DNA of 64,000 nucleotides, taken from contig NZ_KI421507.1 in the NCBI RefSeq assembly GCF_000473205.1, positions 2,285,302-2,349,301 of the forward strand, read 5' to 3'. The position numbers and the translations under genes are program-made. The first letter of the stretch is position 1, and each line of letters begins with the position of its first letter. This document shows positions 45,552 through 54,751 of this stretch, in pieces. This DNA comes from Pseudophaeobacter arcticus DSM 23566. Its GTDB lineage: Bacteria; Pseudomonadota; Alphaproteobacteria; Rhodobacterales; Rhodobacteraceae. Under the pieces are notes generated by a model. The model had not been told where the DNA came from, ran no database searches, and saw only the letters and a list, made by a program, of their open reading frames with translations.

Positions 45552-47327
45552 ATGACATTTGAACAGACCGCATTATTTGCCATTTTCGCCGCCGTCTTTG
45601 GCATGTTCCTCTGGGGGCGCTTTCGCTACGATATCGTCGCCTTTTCGGCGCTGATGATCGCGGTGGTGCTGGGCCTGGTCCCAACCAAGGAGGCCTTTGC
45701 CGGCTTTGGCCATCCGGCGACGCTGGTGGTGGCGCTGGTGCTGATCGTCTCGGCTGGGCTGGTACGCTCCGGGGCGGTCTTTCTGATCACCCGAACCCTG
45801 GTGGACAGCTCGCGCTCGCTGGGCGGTCATATCGGCTTGATGGGCGGCATCGGCGCGGTGCTTTCGGCCTTTATGAACAATGTCGCAGCGCTGGCGTTGC
45901 TGATGCCGGTGGATATACAGACCGCGCGCAAGGCCGGACGCGCACCAGGGTTGAGCCTGATGCCGCTGTCCTTTGCCACCATCCTGGGCGGCATGGCGAC
46001 GCTGATCGGTACGCCGCCAAATATCATCATCGCCGCGATCCGACAGGAGACCATGGGCGAACCCTTTGGCATGTTTGATTTTGCGCCAGTGGGTGGAATT
46101 GCAGCGCTGGCCGGGCTTGTCTTTGTCGCCCTAATCGGCTGGCGCCTGATCCCGCAACGCGAAACCGGCGCGGGCAACACCGAGGCGCAACTGGCTGATT
46201 ACATTGCAGAGCTTACAATCCCTGATGAGTCAAAGCTGATCGGCAAACGGCTTGGCATGCTCGACAAAGAGGCCGAACAGGCGGATGTCGCCATTCTGGG
46301 ATTGATCCGCGATGGCAAGCGCCGCTATGGCCGCGCCGCCGGATCGCTGCTGCAGGCTGGCGATACCCTGGTGATCGAAGCCAGGCCCGAGGCCCTGGAT
46401 GAGTTTCGCACATCGCTGTCGTTGCATTTCTCTGACGCGGCGCGCCAGGAAAAGCTCACCGCTGCCGGTGAAGGTCTCGAAGTGATTGAGGTGGTGGTGC
46501 CGGAAACCTCCCGCATCAATGGCCGCTCGGCCCAGGCGCTGGGGCTGGCCTGGCGGCAAAGCGCCGTTCTGCTGGGCCTGTCGCGACAGGGACGCCGCCT
46601 GACCAAACATATCCGCCAGACCGAGATCGAGGCCGGCGATATCCTGCTGCTGCTCTGCCCGCGGGATCGCGGCGCCGATGTGACCGAGTGGCTGGGCTGT
46701 CTGCCCTTGGCCGAACGGGGGCTGGCCGTGACCGCCAATGACAAGACCTGGGCCGCAATCGGGATGTTTGCATTTGCGGTGCTCGCCGCCTCTGTTGGGC
46801 TGGTCTATCTGCCTGTGGCACTGGGGCTGGTGGTTGTGGGCTATGTGCTGATCAAGGTGATGCCGGTCGCGGAAATATATGATCACGTGGAATGGCCGGT
46901 GGTTGTTCTCTTGGGGTCGATGATTCCCCTCGGCGCTGCCTTGGATTCGTCAGGCGGCACCGCCTTGATTGCCAATGGGTTGATCGACCTTACCGCCGGT
47001 CTGCCCTCCTGGATGGTGCTGACGGTTCTGATGGTGGTCACCATGACCCTGTCGGATGTGTTGAACAATACCGCCACCGCCATTGTTGCCGCCCCCGTTG
47101 GCATCCAGATGGCCAATTCTCTGGGGGTGTCACCCGATCCCTTCTTGATGGCGGTCGCCGTGGCCGCCTCTGCCGCTTTCCTAACCCCAATCGGGCATAA
47201 GAATAACACCCTGGTTCTGGGTCCCGGCGGCTATCACTTTGGTGATTATTGGCGCATGGGGCTGCCGCTGGAGATCCTGGTGATCGCCGTTTCGATCCCG
47301 TCTATTCTGGTGTTCTGGCCGATGTGA
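45552..47327 (+). CDS. SLC13-family permease with RCK_C domains
   Basis: A 591-residue inner-membrane transporter. Two membrane halves flank a cytoplasmic region. The signatures [14 protein letters not shown] and GTPPNII lie in the first half, and [13 protein letters not shown] and [17 protein letters not shown] in the second. Residues about 205-390 hold two TrkA-C (RCK_C) domains ([41 protein letters not shown]). Probably moves an anion such as sulfate or a dicarboxylate with sodium; substrate unknown. A second member lies at 49.7-51.4 kb. Confidence 0.9.
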   Translation: MTFEQTALFAIFAAVFGMFLWGRFRYDIVAFSALMIAVVLGLVPTKEAFAGFGHPATLVVALVLIVSAGLVRSGAVFLITRTLVDSSRSLGGHIGLMGGIGAVLSAFMNNVAALALLMPVDIQTARKAGRAPGLSLMPLSFATILGGMATLIGTPPNIIIAAIRQETMGEPFGMFDFAPVGGIAALAGLVFVALIGWRLIPQRETGAGNTEAQLADYIAELTIPDESKLIGKRLGMLDKEAEQADVAILGLIRDGKRRYGRAAGSLLQAGDTLVIEARPEALDEFRTSLSLHFSDAARQEKLTAAGEGLEVIEVVVPETSRINGRSAQALGLAWRQSAVLLGLSRQGRRLTKHIRQTEIEAGDILLLLCPRDRGADVTEWLGCLPLAERGLAVTANDKTWAAIGMFAFAVLAASVGLVYLPVALGLVVVGYVLIKVMPVAEIYDHVEWPVVVLLGSMIPLGAALDSSGGTALIANGLIDLTAGLPSWMVLTVLMVVTMTLSDVLNNTATAIVAAPVGIQMANSLGVSPDPFLMAVAVAASAAFLTPIGHKNNTLVLGPGGYHFGDYWRMGLPLEILVIAVSIPSILVFWPM

Positions 47328-47451
47328 GCCCTGTCGCGCGCCGCCCCATTGGGGCACGGAACAGGCGCTACCCCCACGGCAAAGTGCCGAAGGAATTGCC
47401 CTAAGCCACTGGCTGCGCATAGGTTGGATACAGCCAAAGCGGGAGGGGCAG

Positions 47452-49122
47452 ATGAGCGACAGTACAGAGACCCATGCGGATGTAATCATTGTTGGGGCCG
47501 GTATCGCCGGGATTACAGCCGCCTGCGAGCTGGGCGATCGTGGCAAGCGGGTGATCCTGCTGGATCAGGAACCGGCGCAGTTCCTGGGCGGACAGGCCCA
47601 TTGGAGCCTTGGCGGGCTTTTCATGATCGACACGCCGGAACAGCGGCGCATGGGCATCACGGACAGCCACGACCTTGCCCGGCGTGACTGGATGGGCAGT
47701 GCTCAGTTTGATCGCGCCGAGGATGACTGGCCAAAACAATGGGCCCGCGCCTACCTGGATTTTTCCGCCGGTGAAATGCGTCCCTGGCTACATGAGATGG
47801 GCATGCGCTGGTTTCCCATCGTTGGCTGGGCGGAACGCGGCGGCAGCAGTGCCGAAGGCCACGGCAATTCGGTTCCCCGCTTTCACGTGACCTGGGGGAC
47901 AGGCCCCGGCGTTGTTGCGCCTTTTGCCGCCCGCCTTCAGGCCCATGTTGCTGCCGGGCGTGTCCTCCTCCGGTTTCGCCATCAGGTGAGCCATATCATT
48001 GTCCAGGCGGGCGAGGTCAAAGGTGTCTCTGGCGAGGTGCTGGCCGCAGATTCCGCCCCACAAGGCGCGCAGACAAACCGCCGGGAAATTGGCGAATTCG
48101 AGGTCTATGCGCCTTCGGTCATCGTGGCCTCTGGCGGTATTGGCGGCAATTTGGACCTGGTGCGCAAAAACTGGCCGCGTGACCGGCTGGGCGCGCCACC
48201 AAAGAACATGGTGGCGGGCGTGCCGTTCCATGTGGACGGGCGTATGATTCCCATTGCCGAGGCCGCAGGTGGCCATGTGATCAATGGCGACCGCATGTGG
48301 CATTATACCGAAGGCCTGCGCAACTGGGATCCAATCTGGCCCAACCATGGCATTCGCATCCTGCCGGGCCCCTCGTCGATGTGGTTCGATGCCCTTGGCA
48401 ACAGATTGCAGGCGCCCTGCCTGCCCGGCTTTGACACCCTGGCAACCCTGAAAGAAATCCTGAAAACCGGCTATGACTACAGCTGGTTCGTGCTGAGCCA
48501 GAAGATCATCGAAAAGGAATTTGCCCTCTCAGGGTCGGAACAGAACCCCGATCTCACCTCGGGGAAATGGCTGGAGGTGATCCGGTCCCGCCTGATGTCG
48601 CGTGGCAGTGCCCCTGCCCCGGTGGAGGCCTTTAAGAAACACGGGCAGGATTTTGTTGTTGCGGATACCCTGGCAGAGCTGGTCGAGGGCATGAACCGGA
48701 TCGCCGAGGTGCCGCTGGAGGAAACCCATCTGCGCCGCCAGATTGAGGCCCGCGATGCACAGGTGGACAATAGCTTTGCCAAGGATGCCCAGGTGATTGC
48801 CATCAATGCCGCCCGCAACTATCGCGGCGACCGGCTGATCCGGACCGCCAAACCACATCGCATACTGGAGCGCAAAAATGGCCCGTTGATCGCGGTGCGG
48901 CTAAATATCCTCACCCGCAAGACCCTGGGGGGGCTACAGACCAATCTGGACAGCCAGATGGTCGGCGCCGATGGGACGGCGGTGCCGGGGCTGTTTGCAG
49001 TTGGCGAAGCGGCAGGGTTCGGCGGTGGAGGCTATCACGGCTATAATGCGCTGGAGGGTACATTTCTCGGCGGCTGCCTGTTCTCGGGCCGCCAGGCAGG
49101 GCGCTCTGATTTGATTGCCTGA
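47452..49122 (+). CDS. FAD-binding dehydrogenase, 3-ketosteroid-dehydrogenase-like
   Basis: A 556-residue flavoprotein. The FAD motif GAGIAGITAACELGDRG is near residues 16-32 and LLDQEPAQFLGGQAHWSLGGLFM follows, the pattern of the fumarate reductase/KsdD superfamily. Further marks are VASGGIGGNLDLV and, at the C terminus, GLFAVGEAAGFGGGGYHGYNALEGTFLGG. It belongs to the KsdD-like group often called FAD-binding dehydrogenase; no heme or Tat signal is seen. Substrate unknown. Stands alone downstream of the SLC13 gene, separated by a 124-bp spacer. Confidence 0.85.
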   Translation: MSDSTETHADVIIVGAGIAGITAACELGDRGKRVILLDQEPAQFLGGQAHWSLGGLFMIDTPEQRRMGITDSHDLARRDWMGSAQFDRAEDDWPKQWARAYLDFSAGEMRPWLHEMGMRWFPIVGWAERGGSSAEGHGNSVPRFHVTWGTGPGVVAPFAARLQAHVAAGRVLLRFRHQVSHIIVQAGEVKGVSGEVLAADSAPQGAQTNRREIGEFEVYAPSVIVASGGIGGNLDLVRKNWPRDRLGAPPKNMVAGVPFHVDGRMIPIAEAAGGHVINGDRMWHYTEGLRNWDPIWPNHGIRILPGPSSMWFDALGNRLQAPCLPGFDTLATLKEILKTGYDYSWFVLSQKIIEKEFALSGSEQNPDLTSGKWLEVIRSRLMSRGSAPAPVEAFKKHGQDFVVADTLAELVEGMNRIAEVPLEETHLRRQIEARDAQVDNSFAKDAQVIAINAARNYRGDRLIRTAKPHRILERKNGPLIAVRLNILTRKTLGGLQTNLDSQMVGADGTAVPGLFAVGEAAGFGGGGYHGYNALEGTFLGGCLFSGRQAGRSDLIA

Positions 49123-49240
49123 GGCCCGCCAGAAACGATGGGCGCGCCGCTGCAACTGAATATTTTATCCGGAGATTCTGCAGCCTTTTGCATTTGCTCC
49201 AGAAACTTGTTCCCCTAAAGGTGGTCCTCCCGCGCAGATC

Positions 49241-49301
49241 GGACCTTCCCTTCGGGAGGGTCCTCTCCCCTTGGGCCCAGCGCCGCGCATTCGCGCGGCG
49301 C
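49241..49301. repeat. Two consecutive stem-loops
   Basis: GGACCTTCCC (49241-49250) pairs with GGGAGGGTCC (49254-49263) and GCGCCGCGC (49280-49288) with GCGCGGCGC (49293-49301). They lie 118-179 bases after the KsdD-like gene. The arrangement looks like a dispersed extragenic element; copy number elsewhere is not visible here. Confidence 0.55.
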
Positions 49302-49341
49302 GCAACCGCCTGTGACCAAGACCCGGACTGGAACCAAGACC

Positions 49342-49385
49342 GGGACTGGGACTGGGACTGGGACTGGGACTGGGACTGGGACTGG
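49342..49385. repeat. GGGACT hexanucleotide repeat, seven copies
   Basis: Seven perfect head-to-tail copies of GGGACT followed by GG. As the unit is six bases, length change would not shift a reading frame. It is the only microsatellite-like tract noticed in the window. Confidence 0.95.
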
Positions 49386-49436
49386 AAAATACTCAAACTG
49401 CTGGGCTTTTACACCAGAGCCTCTCTGATGTCAGGA

Positions 49437-49481
49437 CCAGTTACATCAAAACCTGTTACGTCAAAACCAGTTACGTCAAAA
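49437..49481. repeat. 15-bp tandem repeat, three copies, carrying a stop codon
   Basis: Units 49437-49451, 49452-49466 and 49467-49481 follow CCAGTTACGTCAAAA with one or two changes. On the minus strand the consensus unit reads CTG GTT TTG ACG TAA (Leu-Val-Leu-Thr-stop), which duplicates the last codons and stop of the 26-codon frame at 49471-49551. Confidence 0.9.
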
Positions 49482-49551
49482 CCAGGGACAGCAGTGCGAT
49501 ACCCCATGCCGTAGCAAACAGGAAAACCAAAAATCCACGTCTAAAGCTCAT
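49471..49551 (-). CDS. Possible 26-residue membrane microprotein
   Basis: A short frame beginning MSFRRGFLVFLFATAWG and ending LLSLVLT before TAA. GAGGG lies about seven bases before the ATG. The product would have two arginines then about 20 hydrophobic residues, enough for one membrane helix or a signal anchor. Its stop is within the 15-bp array, and two further in-frame TAA follow. It may be real, or a chance frame; there is no family evidence. Confidence 0.4.
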   Translation of the reverse strand: MSFRRGFLVFLFATAWGIALLSLVLT

Positions 49552-49670
49552 CAATGTGCCCTCGCTAAAAATACCTATTCAATTGATATAGGGCGAAGAT
49601 TACCAATTTCACTTTGGCGGCTGATCATCGGCAAGATCCTGCCAGAGCCCTCCCCTCGCAGGATTTTGGC

Positions 49671-51449
49671 TTAGAGTGGCCAGAGATAGGGGATCAGGGC
49701 GGAGGCCAAAAGCCCAATGCTGAGATTGAGCGGAATACCAACGCGCAGGAAATCGGTGAATTTATAGCCGCCGGGACCATAGACCAGCATATTGGTCTGA
49801 TAGCCGATGGGGGTGGCAAAGGAGGCAGAGGCCGCCACCATCACCGCCACCACCAGCGGACGCGGATCAACGCCCATGGCCTGAGCCAGACCAACCGCAA
49901 TCGGCGTCACCACCACCGCGACGGCATTGTTGGAGACCAGCTCGGTCAGCACCGATGTCAGCAGATAAATCGCCCAGACCAGCACAAAGGGTGGCAAGCC
50001 GGTCAAAGCCGGGGCTATTGCCTCGGCAATGAGACTGACCGCACCTGAGCTTTCCAGGGCGGCCCCAATTGCAAGCATGGAAAAGATCAGGGCCAAAAGA
50101 CGTCCATCAACAAACGAAAATGCCTCATCCGCGTCAATGCAGCGGGTGATCAGCACCAAGGCCACAACAACGATGGAAAGCAACAGGATCGGCGCCACCC
50201 CAAGAGCCGCCAGACCGACAATGGACAGCAGTCCAATAATCGCCAGCGGCGCATGGCTGCGTCGGTAGGCCCGCTGGGTGGGCTGCGAGACATCTGCCAT
50301 ATCCATGTCGGTTGCCAATCGCTGAATGTCACCGGGGGCACCTTCAAGCAGCAGCGTATCGCCAACCCGCACCACCAGATCATCCAGCTGCACGCCAATG
50401 TTCTGATTGCGCCGATGTACCGCCAGGACATAAACACCATACCGCCGCCGCAGACGCATCGCGCCCAATGAGCGCCCCACCAGACGGCAACCCGGCGTCA
50501 CCAGCACCTCTACTGTCTTGGTCTCTACCGTCGAAACCTGATCAACCCGCCTGAGTTCCTTGTTGGCCTGGAGGCTCAACAATTCTGTCATTTCAGTCCG
50601 CAAAACCACGCGATCCCCCACCTGCAGCTCGGCGCCTTTGAGATTGCGTCGCAACGAGATATCCCCCCGCACAAGGTCAATAAGCCGCACACCAGGGCGT
50701 TTGAACAGCTGCACGCCTGTGACTTCGCGGCCGATCAGGTTGCTTTCGGGTGGGATAACCGCCTCGGTGAAGAATTTCATCTTGGAGCGATCACTGAGCA
50801 GCATCGCCATGCTGTCACGGTTCGGCAGCAGCCGGGGCGAGATATAGCGCAGATAGATCATGCCCCAGGTCACCAGCACGATGCCCAGAGGGGTAACCTC
50901 AAAAATAGAGAAAGGCTCCAAGCCCTGGGCCCGGGCCACACCGTCAACCAGCAGGTTGGTGGAGGTGCCAATCAGGGTCAGCGTCCCGCCAAGGATGGCG
51001 GCATAGCTGAGCGGGATCAGCATTTTTGAGGCCGCAACACCCAGCGTTCGCGAAATCTGCACAAAGACCGGGATCATGACCACCACCACAGGGGTGTTGG
51101 AAACCACGGCAGAGGCCGCGATCACAAAGACCATCAACAGGGCAATGGCGCGCTTGGGGTTGACTTCCGCCTGTTTGCGCGCCCGGGCGGTAAAGGCATC
51201 CAGCGCCCCGGTGCGCACCAGGGCCCCCATGATGATGAACATCGCCGCGATGGTCCAGGGCGCAGGATTGGACAACACCGCAATGGCGCGATCATAGGGC
51301 AGTACCCCGGTGACCAGCATAAGCGACACCCCGGTCATCGCCACCACCTCGGTCGGATAGGTTTCGCGCAGGAAAGCGACGAACATCAGCCCGACGATGG
51401 CCAGGGACAGCCAGGCGCTGCCATTCTGGGAAATACTGATCAGATCCAT
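49671..51449 (-). CDS. SLC13-family permease with RCK_C domains (second copy)
   Basis: A 592-residue relative of the protein at 45.6 kb with the same plan: membrane half, two RCK_C domains (NLIGREVTGVQLFKRPG; RLVGRSLGAMRLRRRYGVYVLAV), membrane half. Key segments are SNTPVVVVMIPVF and GTLTLIGTSTNLLV in the first half and VSNNAVAVVVTPIAVGLAQ and TPIGYQTNMLVYGPGGY in the second. The two differ clearly in sequence, so they are old paralogues rather than a recent duplication. Likely a sodium-coupled anion transporter. Confidence 0.9.
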   Translation of the reverse strand: MDLISISQNGSAWLSLAIVGLMFVAFLRETYPTEVVAMTGVSLMLVTGVLPYDRAIAVLSNPAPWTIAAMFIIMGALVRTGALDAFTARARKQAEVNPKRAIALLMVFVIAASAVVSNTPVVVVMIPVFVQISRTLGVAASKMLIPLSYAAILGGTLTLIGTSTNLLVDGVARAQGLEPFSIFEVTPLGIVLVTWGMIYLRYISPRLLPNRDSMAMLLSDRSKMKFFTEAVIPPESNLIGREVTGVQLFKRPGVRLIDLVRGDISLRRNLKGAELQVGDRVVLRTEMTELLSLQANKELRRVDQVSTVETKTVEVLVTPGCRLVGRSLGAMRLRRRYGVYVLAVHRRNQNIGVQLDDLVVRVGDTLLLEGAPGDIQRLATDMDMADVSQPTQRAYRRSHAPLAIIGLLSIVGLAALGVAPILLLSIVVVALVLITRCIDADEAFSFVDGRLLALIFSMLAIGAALESSGAVSLIAEAIAPALTGLPPFVLVWAIYLLTSVLTELVSNNAVAVVVTPIAVGLAQAMGVDPRPLVVAVMVAASASFATPIGYQTNMLVYGPGGYKFTDFLRVGIPLNLSIGLLASALIPYLWPL

Positions 51450-51647
51450 TTTGTCGATTGTCCCAAATTACCGATGGCAGATCAGACAGCACTGCGCCTC
51501 TCCCTGCCAGCAGCAAGTTTCCCTCATCACAAATGGCGGAGCAATGCTTTCATACCGCGACAGATACGCTGCCGCGGTAAAAAGGAATTTATGCAACAAT
51601 CACTGAGATTTGAAAGAATTTCTTCCTGCAAACCAAGCTTTGCATTT

Positions 51648-52466
51648 TCAGCTTTGCGGGCCGGAGGGTTGCAGCAACCCGCCATTGCGCACCATATGGA
51701 TCTCTTTGGCTTCGCCGGTGCGATCATCCGTCACCACCAGGGCTCCGGACAGGGTGGCTTCGCCTTCGGCCGGGGTAAAGCGGTTTTTGGGCATTCCTGT
51801 CAGGAACCGGCGCAGGGGCTCGGATTTTTCCATGCCAATCACCGAGTTATAATCGCCGCACATGCCCGCATCAGTGAGGTAGCCTGTGCCATTGGACAGG
51901 ATCTGCGCATCGCCCGTTGGCACATGGGTATGTGTGCCCACAACCAGCGAGGCGCGGCCATTGCAGAAATGCCCCATGGCCATTTTCTCAGAGGTGGCTT
52001 CACAATGAATATCAACGATAACAGCCTGCGCCAGACCACCGCGCGGATGCGCCTTGAGCACGGCCTCAACCGCGCCAAAGGGATCATCAAAGGCCCGTTT
52101 CATAAAGACCTGGCCCAGCGCCTGTGTCACCAAAACCTTGCGCCCACCTGTCGCCTCGAACAGGCGGTGGCCCCGACCCGGCGCGCCTTTGGCAAAATTC
52201 AAAGGCCGGATGATACGCGGCTCTTTTTCGATGTATTGCAGCATGTCTTTTTGGTCAAAGGCGTGATCGCCCAGCGTCAGACAGTCCGCCCCGGCATCCA
52301 GCAACAGCTTGGCATGCGCCCCGCTCAGCCCCATACCATTGGACGCGTTTTCCCCATTGACCACGACAAAGTCGAGCCGCCATTCCTGACGCAGCCGCGG
52401 CAGGTTTTCGGTGATAGCGCGGCGCCCGGCGCGGCCCATCACATCGCCTAGAAACAAAATTCGCAT
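51648..52466 (-). CDS. YmdB-type metallophosphoesterase
   Basis: A 272-residue enzyme of the TIGR00282 family. Metal ligands are seen in MRILFLGDVMGRAG, NGENASNGMG, LTLGDHAFDQ, VDIHCEATSEK and GTHTHVPTGDAQIL. Relatives such as Bacillus YmdB hydrolyse 2',3'-cyclic nucleotides; the substrate here is inferred only by family. Downstream of 5-FTHF cyclo-ligase on the same strand, separated by 131 bases. Confidence 0.92.
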   Translation of the reverse strand: MRILFLGDVMGRAGRRAITENLPRLRQEWRLDFVVVNGENASNGMGLSGAHAKLLLDAGADCLTLGDHAFDQKDMLQYIEKEPRIIRPLNFAKGAPGRGHRLFEATGGRKVLVTQALGQVFMKRAFDDPFGAVEAVLKAHPRGGLAQAVIVDIHCEATSEKMAMGHFCNGRASLVVGTHTHVPTGDAQILSNGTGYLTDAGMCGDYNSVIGMEKSEPLRRFLTGMPKNRFTPAEGEATLSGALVVTDDRTGEAKEIHMVRNGGLLQPSGPQS

Positions 52467-52597
52467 TTAGCTGTCCTAGGCCGCGCAGCCAGGCAGGACA
52501 AGAGCCCGGAGCATGATACGCACTGATTTTTGACTCTGCTGCGGCATTCTCGCCTGGCCTAATTCCGAGTTTTGATCCCAATCCACTGCAGGGGATG

Positions 52598-53155
52598 CTA
52601 AAATTGTAAAATGCGGCTTTCCGTCACCACCATGTCCAGAGGCTGGTCGGTCTCTTCCAGGGGCAGCTCTGCGGCTTCCTGTGCATCAAAGGCAAAGCCA
52701 ATGGCCAATGTCGCACGCTTGCCCCGCAGCAGCTCCAGCGTACGATCATAAAACCCGCCACCATAGCCAAGACGCCCCCCCCGGGCATCAAAAGCCACCA
52801 GCGGCACGATCAGGATTTCCGGTTCAAAAAAGTCGTCGACCTCTGGAACTGCCGCACCAAAGGGGCCATCCCGCAGAGCGCAATCCGGCTGCCAGCGGCT
52901 GAATTTCAGCGCCAGCCCCTTGCCCTTGATGACCGGCACACCAACCGGCCCGTGGGCGGCGGCCTCTGCCATGGCGGGCAGCGGGTCGATTTCGGTACGG
53001 ATGGGTAGAAATCCGGACAGCGGCACACCGCGATATCCCGCCAGAACTTCGGAGAGATGCCCGGCAGCGCCTGGAAACTTAAGGTCAAAGGCGGCTTTGC
53101 GCCGCGCAAAGGCTGCCTTGCGGGCCGCCGCCTTTATCTCGGTCAGGTCGCTCAT
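52598..53155 (-). CDS. 5-formyltetrahydrofolate cyclo-ligase
   Basis: A 185-residue enzyme converting 5-formyl-THF to 5,10-methenyl-THF with ATP, removing a by-product of serine hydroxymethyltransferase. The N-terminal basic helix (AARKAAFARRKAAF), GFLPIRTEIDP, and the nucleotide site RLGYGGGFYDRTL are present. GTG (53158) and ATG (53155) adjoin; GGAGGAG favours ATG. A 19-bp tandem repeat fills the space back to mgtE. Confidence 0.93.
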   Translation of the reverse strand: MSDLTEIKAAARKAAFARRKAAFDLKFPGAAGHLSEVLAGYRGVPLSGFLPIRTEIDPLPAMAEAAAHGPVGVPVIKGKGLALKFSRWQPDCALRDGPFGAAVPEVDDFFEPEILIVPLVAFDARGGRLGYGGGFYDRTLELLRGKRATLAIGFAFDAQEAAELPLEETDQPLDMVVTESRILQF

Positions 53156-53168
53156 CACTCTCTCCTCC

Positions 53169-53206
53169 AGAAAAATACGCGGCCTTAAGAAAAATACGCG
53201 GCCTCA
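53169..53206. repeat. 19-bp tandem repeat, two full copies
   Basis: AGAAAAATACGCGGCCTTA (53169-53187) is followed by AGAAAAATACGCGGCCTCA (53188-53206) and then a partial degenerate copy reaching the mgtE stop. On the minus strand phased units start TAG (the real stop), TGA and TAA. It fills the mgtE to cyclo-ligase spacer. Confidence 0.88.
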
Positions 53207-53221
53207 AGAAACAAACCGGGG

Positions 53222-54613
53222 CTATAAAAGAACCCAGGCCGCCAAGCCCAGAAAGGCAAAGAACCCAACCACATCCGTCACAGTGGTCACAAAGGCCCCA
53301 GAGGCCAAGGCCGGATCTACGCCCACCTTCTCTAGTAGTACCGGGATCACGGTGCCTGCCAGCCCAGCGACGACAAGATTGATCACCATTGCGGCAGCAA
53401 GCACCCCGCCCAGCGCCGGCGAGCCAAACCAGATAACACCCACGATGCCCATAACAACGGCAAAGATCACCCCGTTGACCAATCCAACCAGCACTTCGCG
53501 CCGGATCACCCGCCACACGTTGGATCCGGTCAAATCGCGGGTCGCCATCGCCCGTACCGCCACTGTCAGCGACTGCGTCCCTGCATTCCCCCCCATCGAG
53601 GCGACAATCGGCATCAACACCGCCAGGGCCACAAATTGGGCAATGGTGGCCTCGAACTGGGCAATCACCAGCGAGGCAAGCACCGCCGTCACCAAATTGA
53701 CCGCCAACCAGGGAAACCGCCGTTTGGTGGTCTCGATCACCCGGTCAGCCAGCGAGCTTTCGTCGCCAACACCGGCCAGACGCAGAATGTCTTCTTCGTG
53801 CTCTTCATCCAGAACCGCCATGGCATCATCAATGGTGATCACCCCGGCCAAACGTCCGTCGCCGTCCACAACGGGGGCGGAAATCAAGTGGTACTGGTTA
53901 AAGGCATAGGCCACGTCTTCTTCATCCTGATCGGCGGGAATGACCTGAAAGGTCTCCTCCAGCAGATCGGTGAGCGGCACCTCGCGCTTGGTGCCCATAA
54001 TCCGGCCAAGGGTCACATTGCCGATGGGGCGCAGACGCGGGTCCACCAACACCATGTGGTAGAACTGTTCCGGCAGATCCTCCGAATCGCGCATAAAGTC
54101 GATGGCCTGGCCGACGTTCCAATGTTCGGGCGCCATCACCACTTCGCGCTGCATCAGGCGGCCTGCGGAATTCTCCGGATAGCTCAGAGATTGTTCGACC
54201 GCGACCCGGTCGGAATCCTCCAGCGCCTCCAGAATGGCTTCTTGCTGAGGCTCTTCCAGGTCTTCGAGCAGATCCACAACATCATCGGTTTCCAGTTCGC
54301 GCACCGCATCGGCCAGAACCGATGGGGTCAGCGTGGCAATCACCTCTTCACGGATGCTCTCATCCAGTTCCGAGAGGATCTCGCCGTCAAATTCGCGATC
54401 ATAAAGCCGGATCAGCCGGGCCCGGTCATAGCTGTTGATCTGCTCCAGAAGGTCGGCGATATCCGCCGCGTGCAGATCCTCCATCAGCGTGGTAAGCGCA
54501 TCCTTGTCATCGCGGTCTACCGCAAACAGGATACTTGCAACGAGCCGCCTGTCGAGATCATAGCCGTCGTCTTTGGGCTGATCACTGCGGAAGGTATCGT
54601 TGCCTGTGCTCAT
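53222..54613 (-). CDS. mgtE: Magnesium transporter MgtE
   Basis: A 463-residue Mg2+ channel. The N-terminal helical domain (about residues 30-145), a CBS pair (about 150-280: LMQREVVMAPEHWNVGQAIDF; VVDGDGRLAGVITIDD) and five C-terminal membrane helices are in the usual order. The pore region includes PIVASMGGNAGTQSLTVAVRA and a terminal acidic residue in GVDPALASGAFVTTVTDV. Mg2+ binding to the cytoplasmic part closes the channel in relatives. Divergent from guaD. Confidence 0.95.
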   Translation of the reverse strand: MSTGNDTFRSDQPKDDGYDLDRRLVASILFAVDRDDKDALTTLMEDLHAADIADLLEQINSYDRARLIRLYDREFDGEILSELDESIREEVIATLTPSVLADAVRELETDDVVDLLEDLEEPQQEAILEALEDSDRVAVEQSLSYPENSAGRLMQREVVMAPEHWNVGQAIDFMRDSEDLPEQFYHMVLVDPRLRPIGNVTLGRIMGTKREVPLTDLLEETFQVIPADQDEEDVAYAFNQYHLISAPVVDGDGRLAGVITIDDAMAVLDEEHEEDILRLAGVGDESSLADRVIETTKRRFPWLAVNLVTAVLASLVIAQFEATIAQFVALAVLMPIVASMGGNAGTQSLTVAVRAMATRDLTGSNVWRVIRREVLVGLVNGVIFAVVMGIVGVIWFGSPALGGVLAAAMVINLVVAGLAGTVIPVLLEKVGVDPALASGAFVTTVTDVVGFFAFLGLAAWVLL

Positions 54614-54751
54614 GTGCTGCCCTTTGCTAAGATTGGTTGCAAATTACTAGAAGCAGTTACCAGAAAACAATGACAATGAGATAATTTACCGGAACTGTGG
54701 GCGCGGGTATCCTGCGCGCTGCGATTTGGCAAGAAAAGGACGGCCCAAAAA

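Larger units (their letters stand above)
49123..49670. other. 548-bp spacer rich in hairpins and repeats
   Basis: Between the KsdD-like gene and the convergent SLC13 gene lie two stem-loops (49241-49301), a GGGACT microsatellite (49342-49385), a 15-bp array (49437-49481) and a possible 26-codon gene (49471-49551). A near-palindrome CTATTCAATTGATATAG is at 49575-49591. Longer frames here owe their length to the repeats and are not called. Confidence 0.7.

Noticed and set aside
48911..49396. Minus-strand frame with a poly-QS tract
   Set aside because: It overlaps the 3' end of the KsdD-like gene and owes the QS run to the hexamer repeat.
49188..49514. 108-codon plus-strand frame with DW and PVTSK repeats
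   Set aside because: Its length depends on the GGGACT and 15-bp repeats, there is no ribosome site, and it has no family resemblance.
52467..52597. Possible 6S RNA next to 5-FTHF cyclo-ligase
   Set aside because: 6S RNA often neighbours this gene, and GCCAGGC/GCCTGGC could close a stem, but the interior does not form the long bulged hairpin of 6S RNA.
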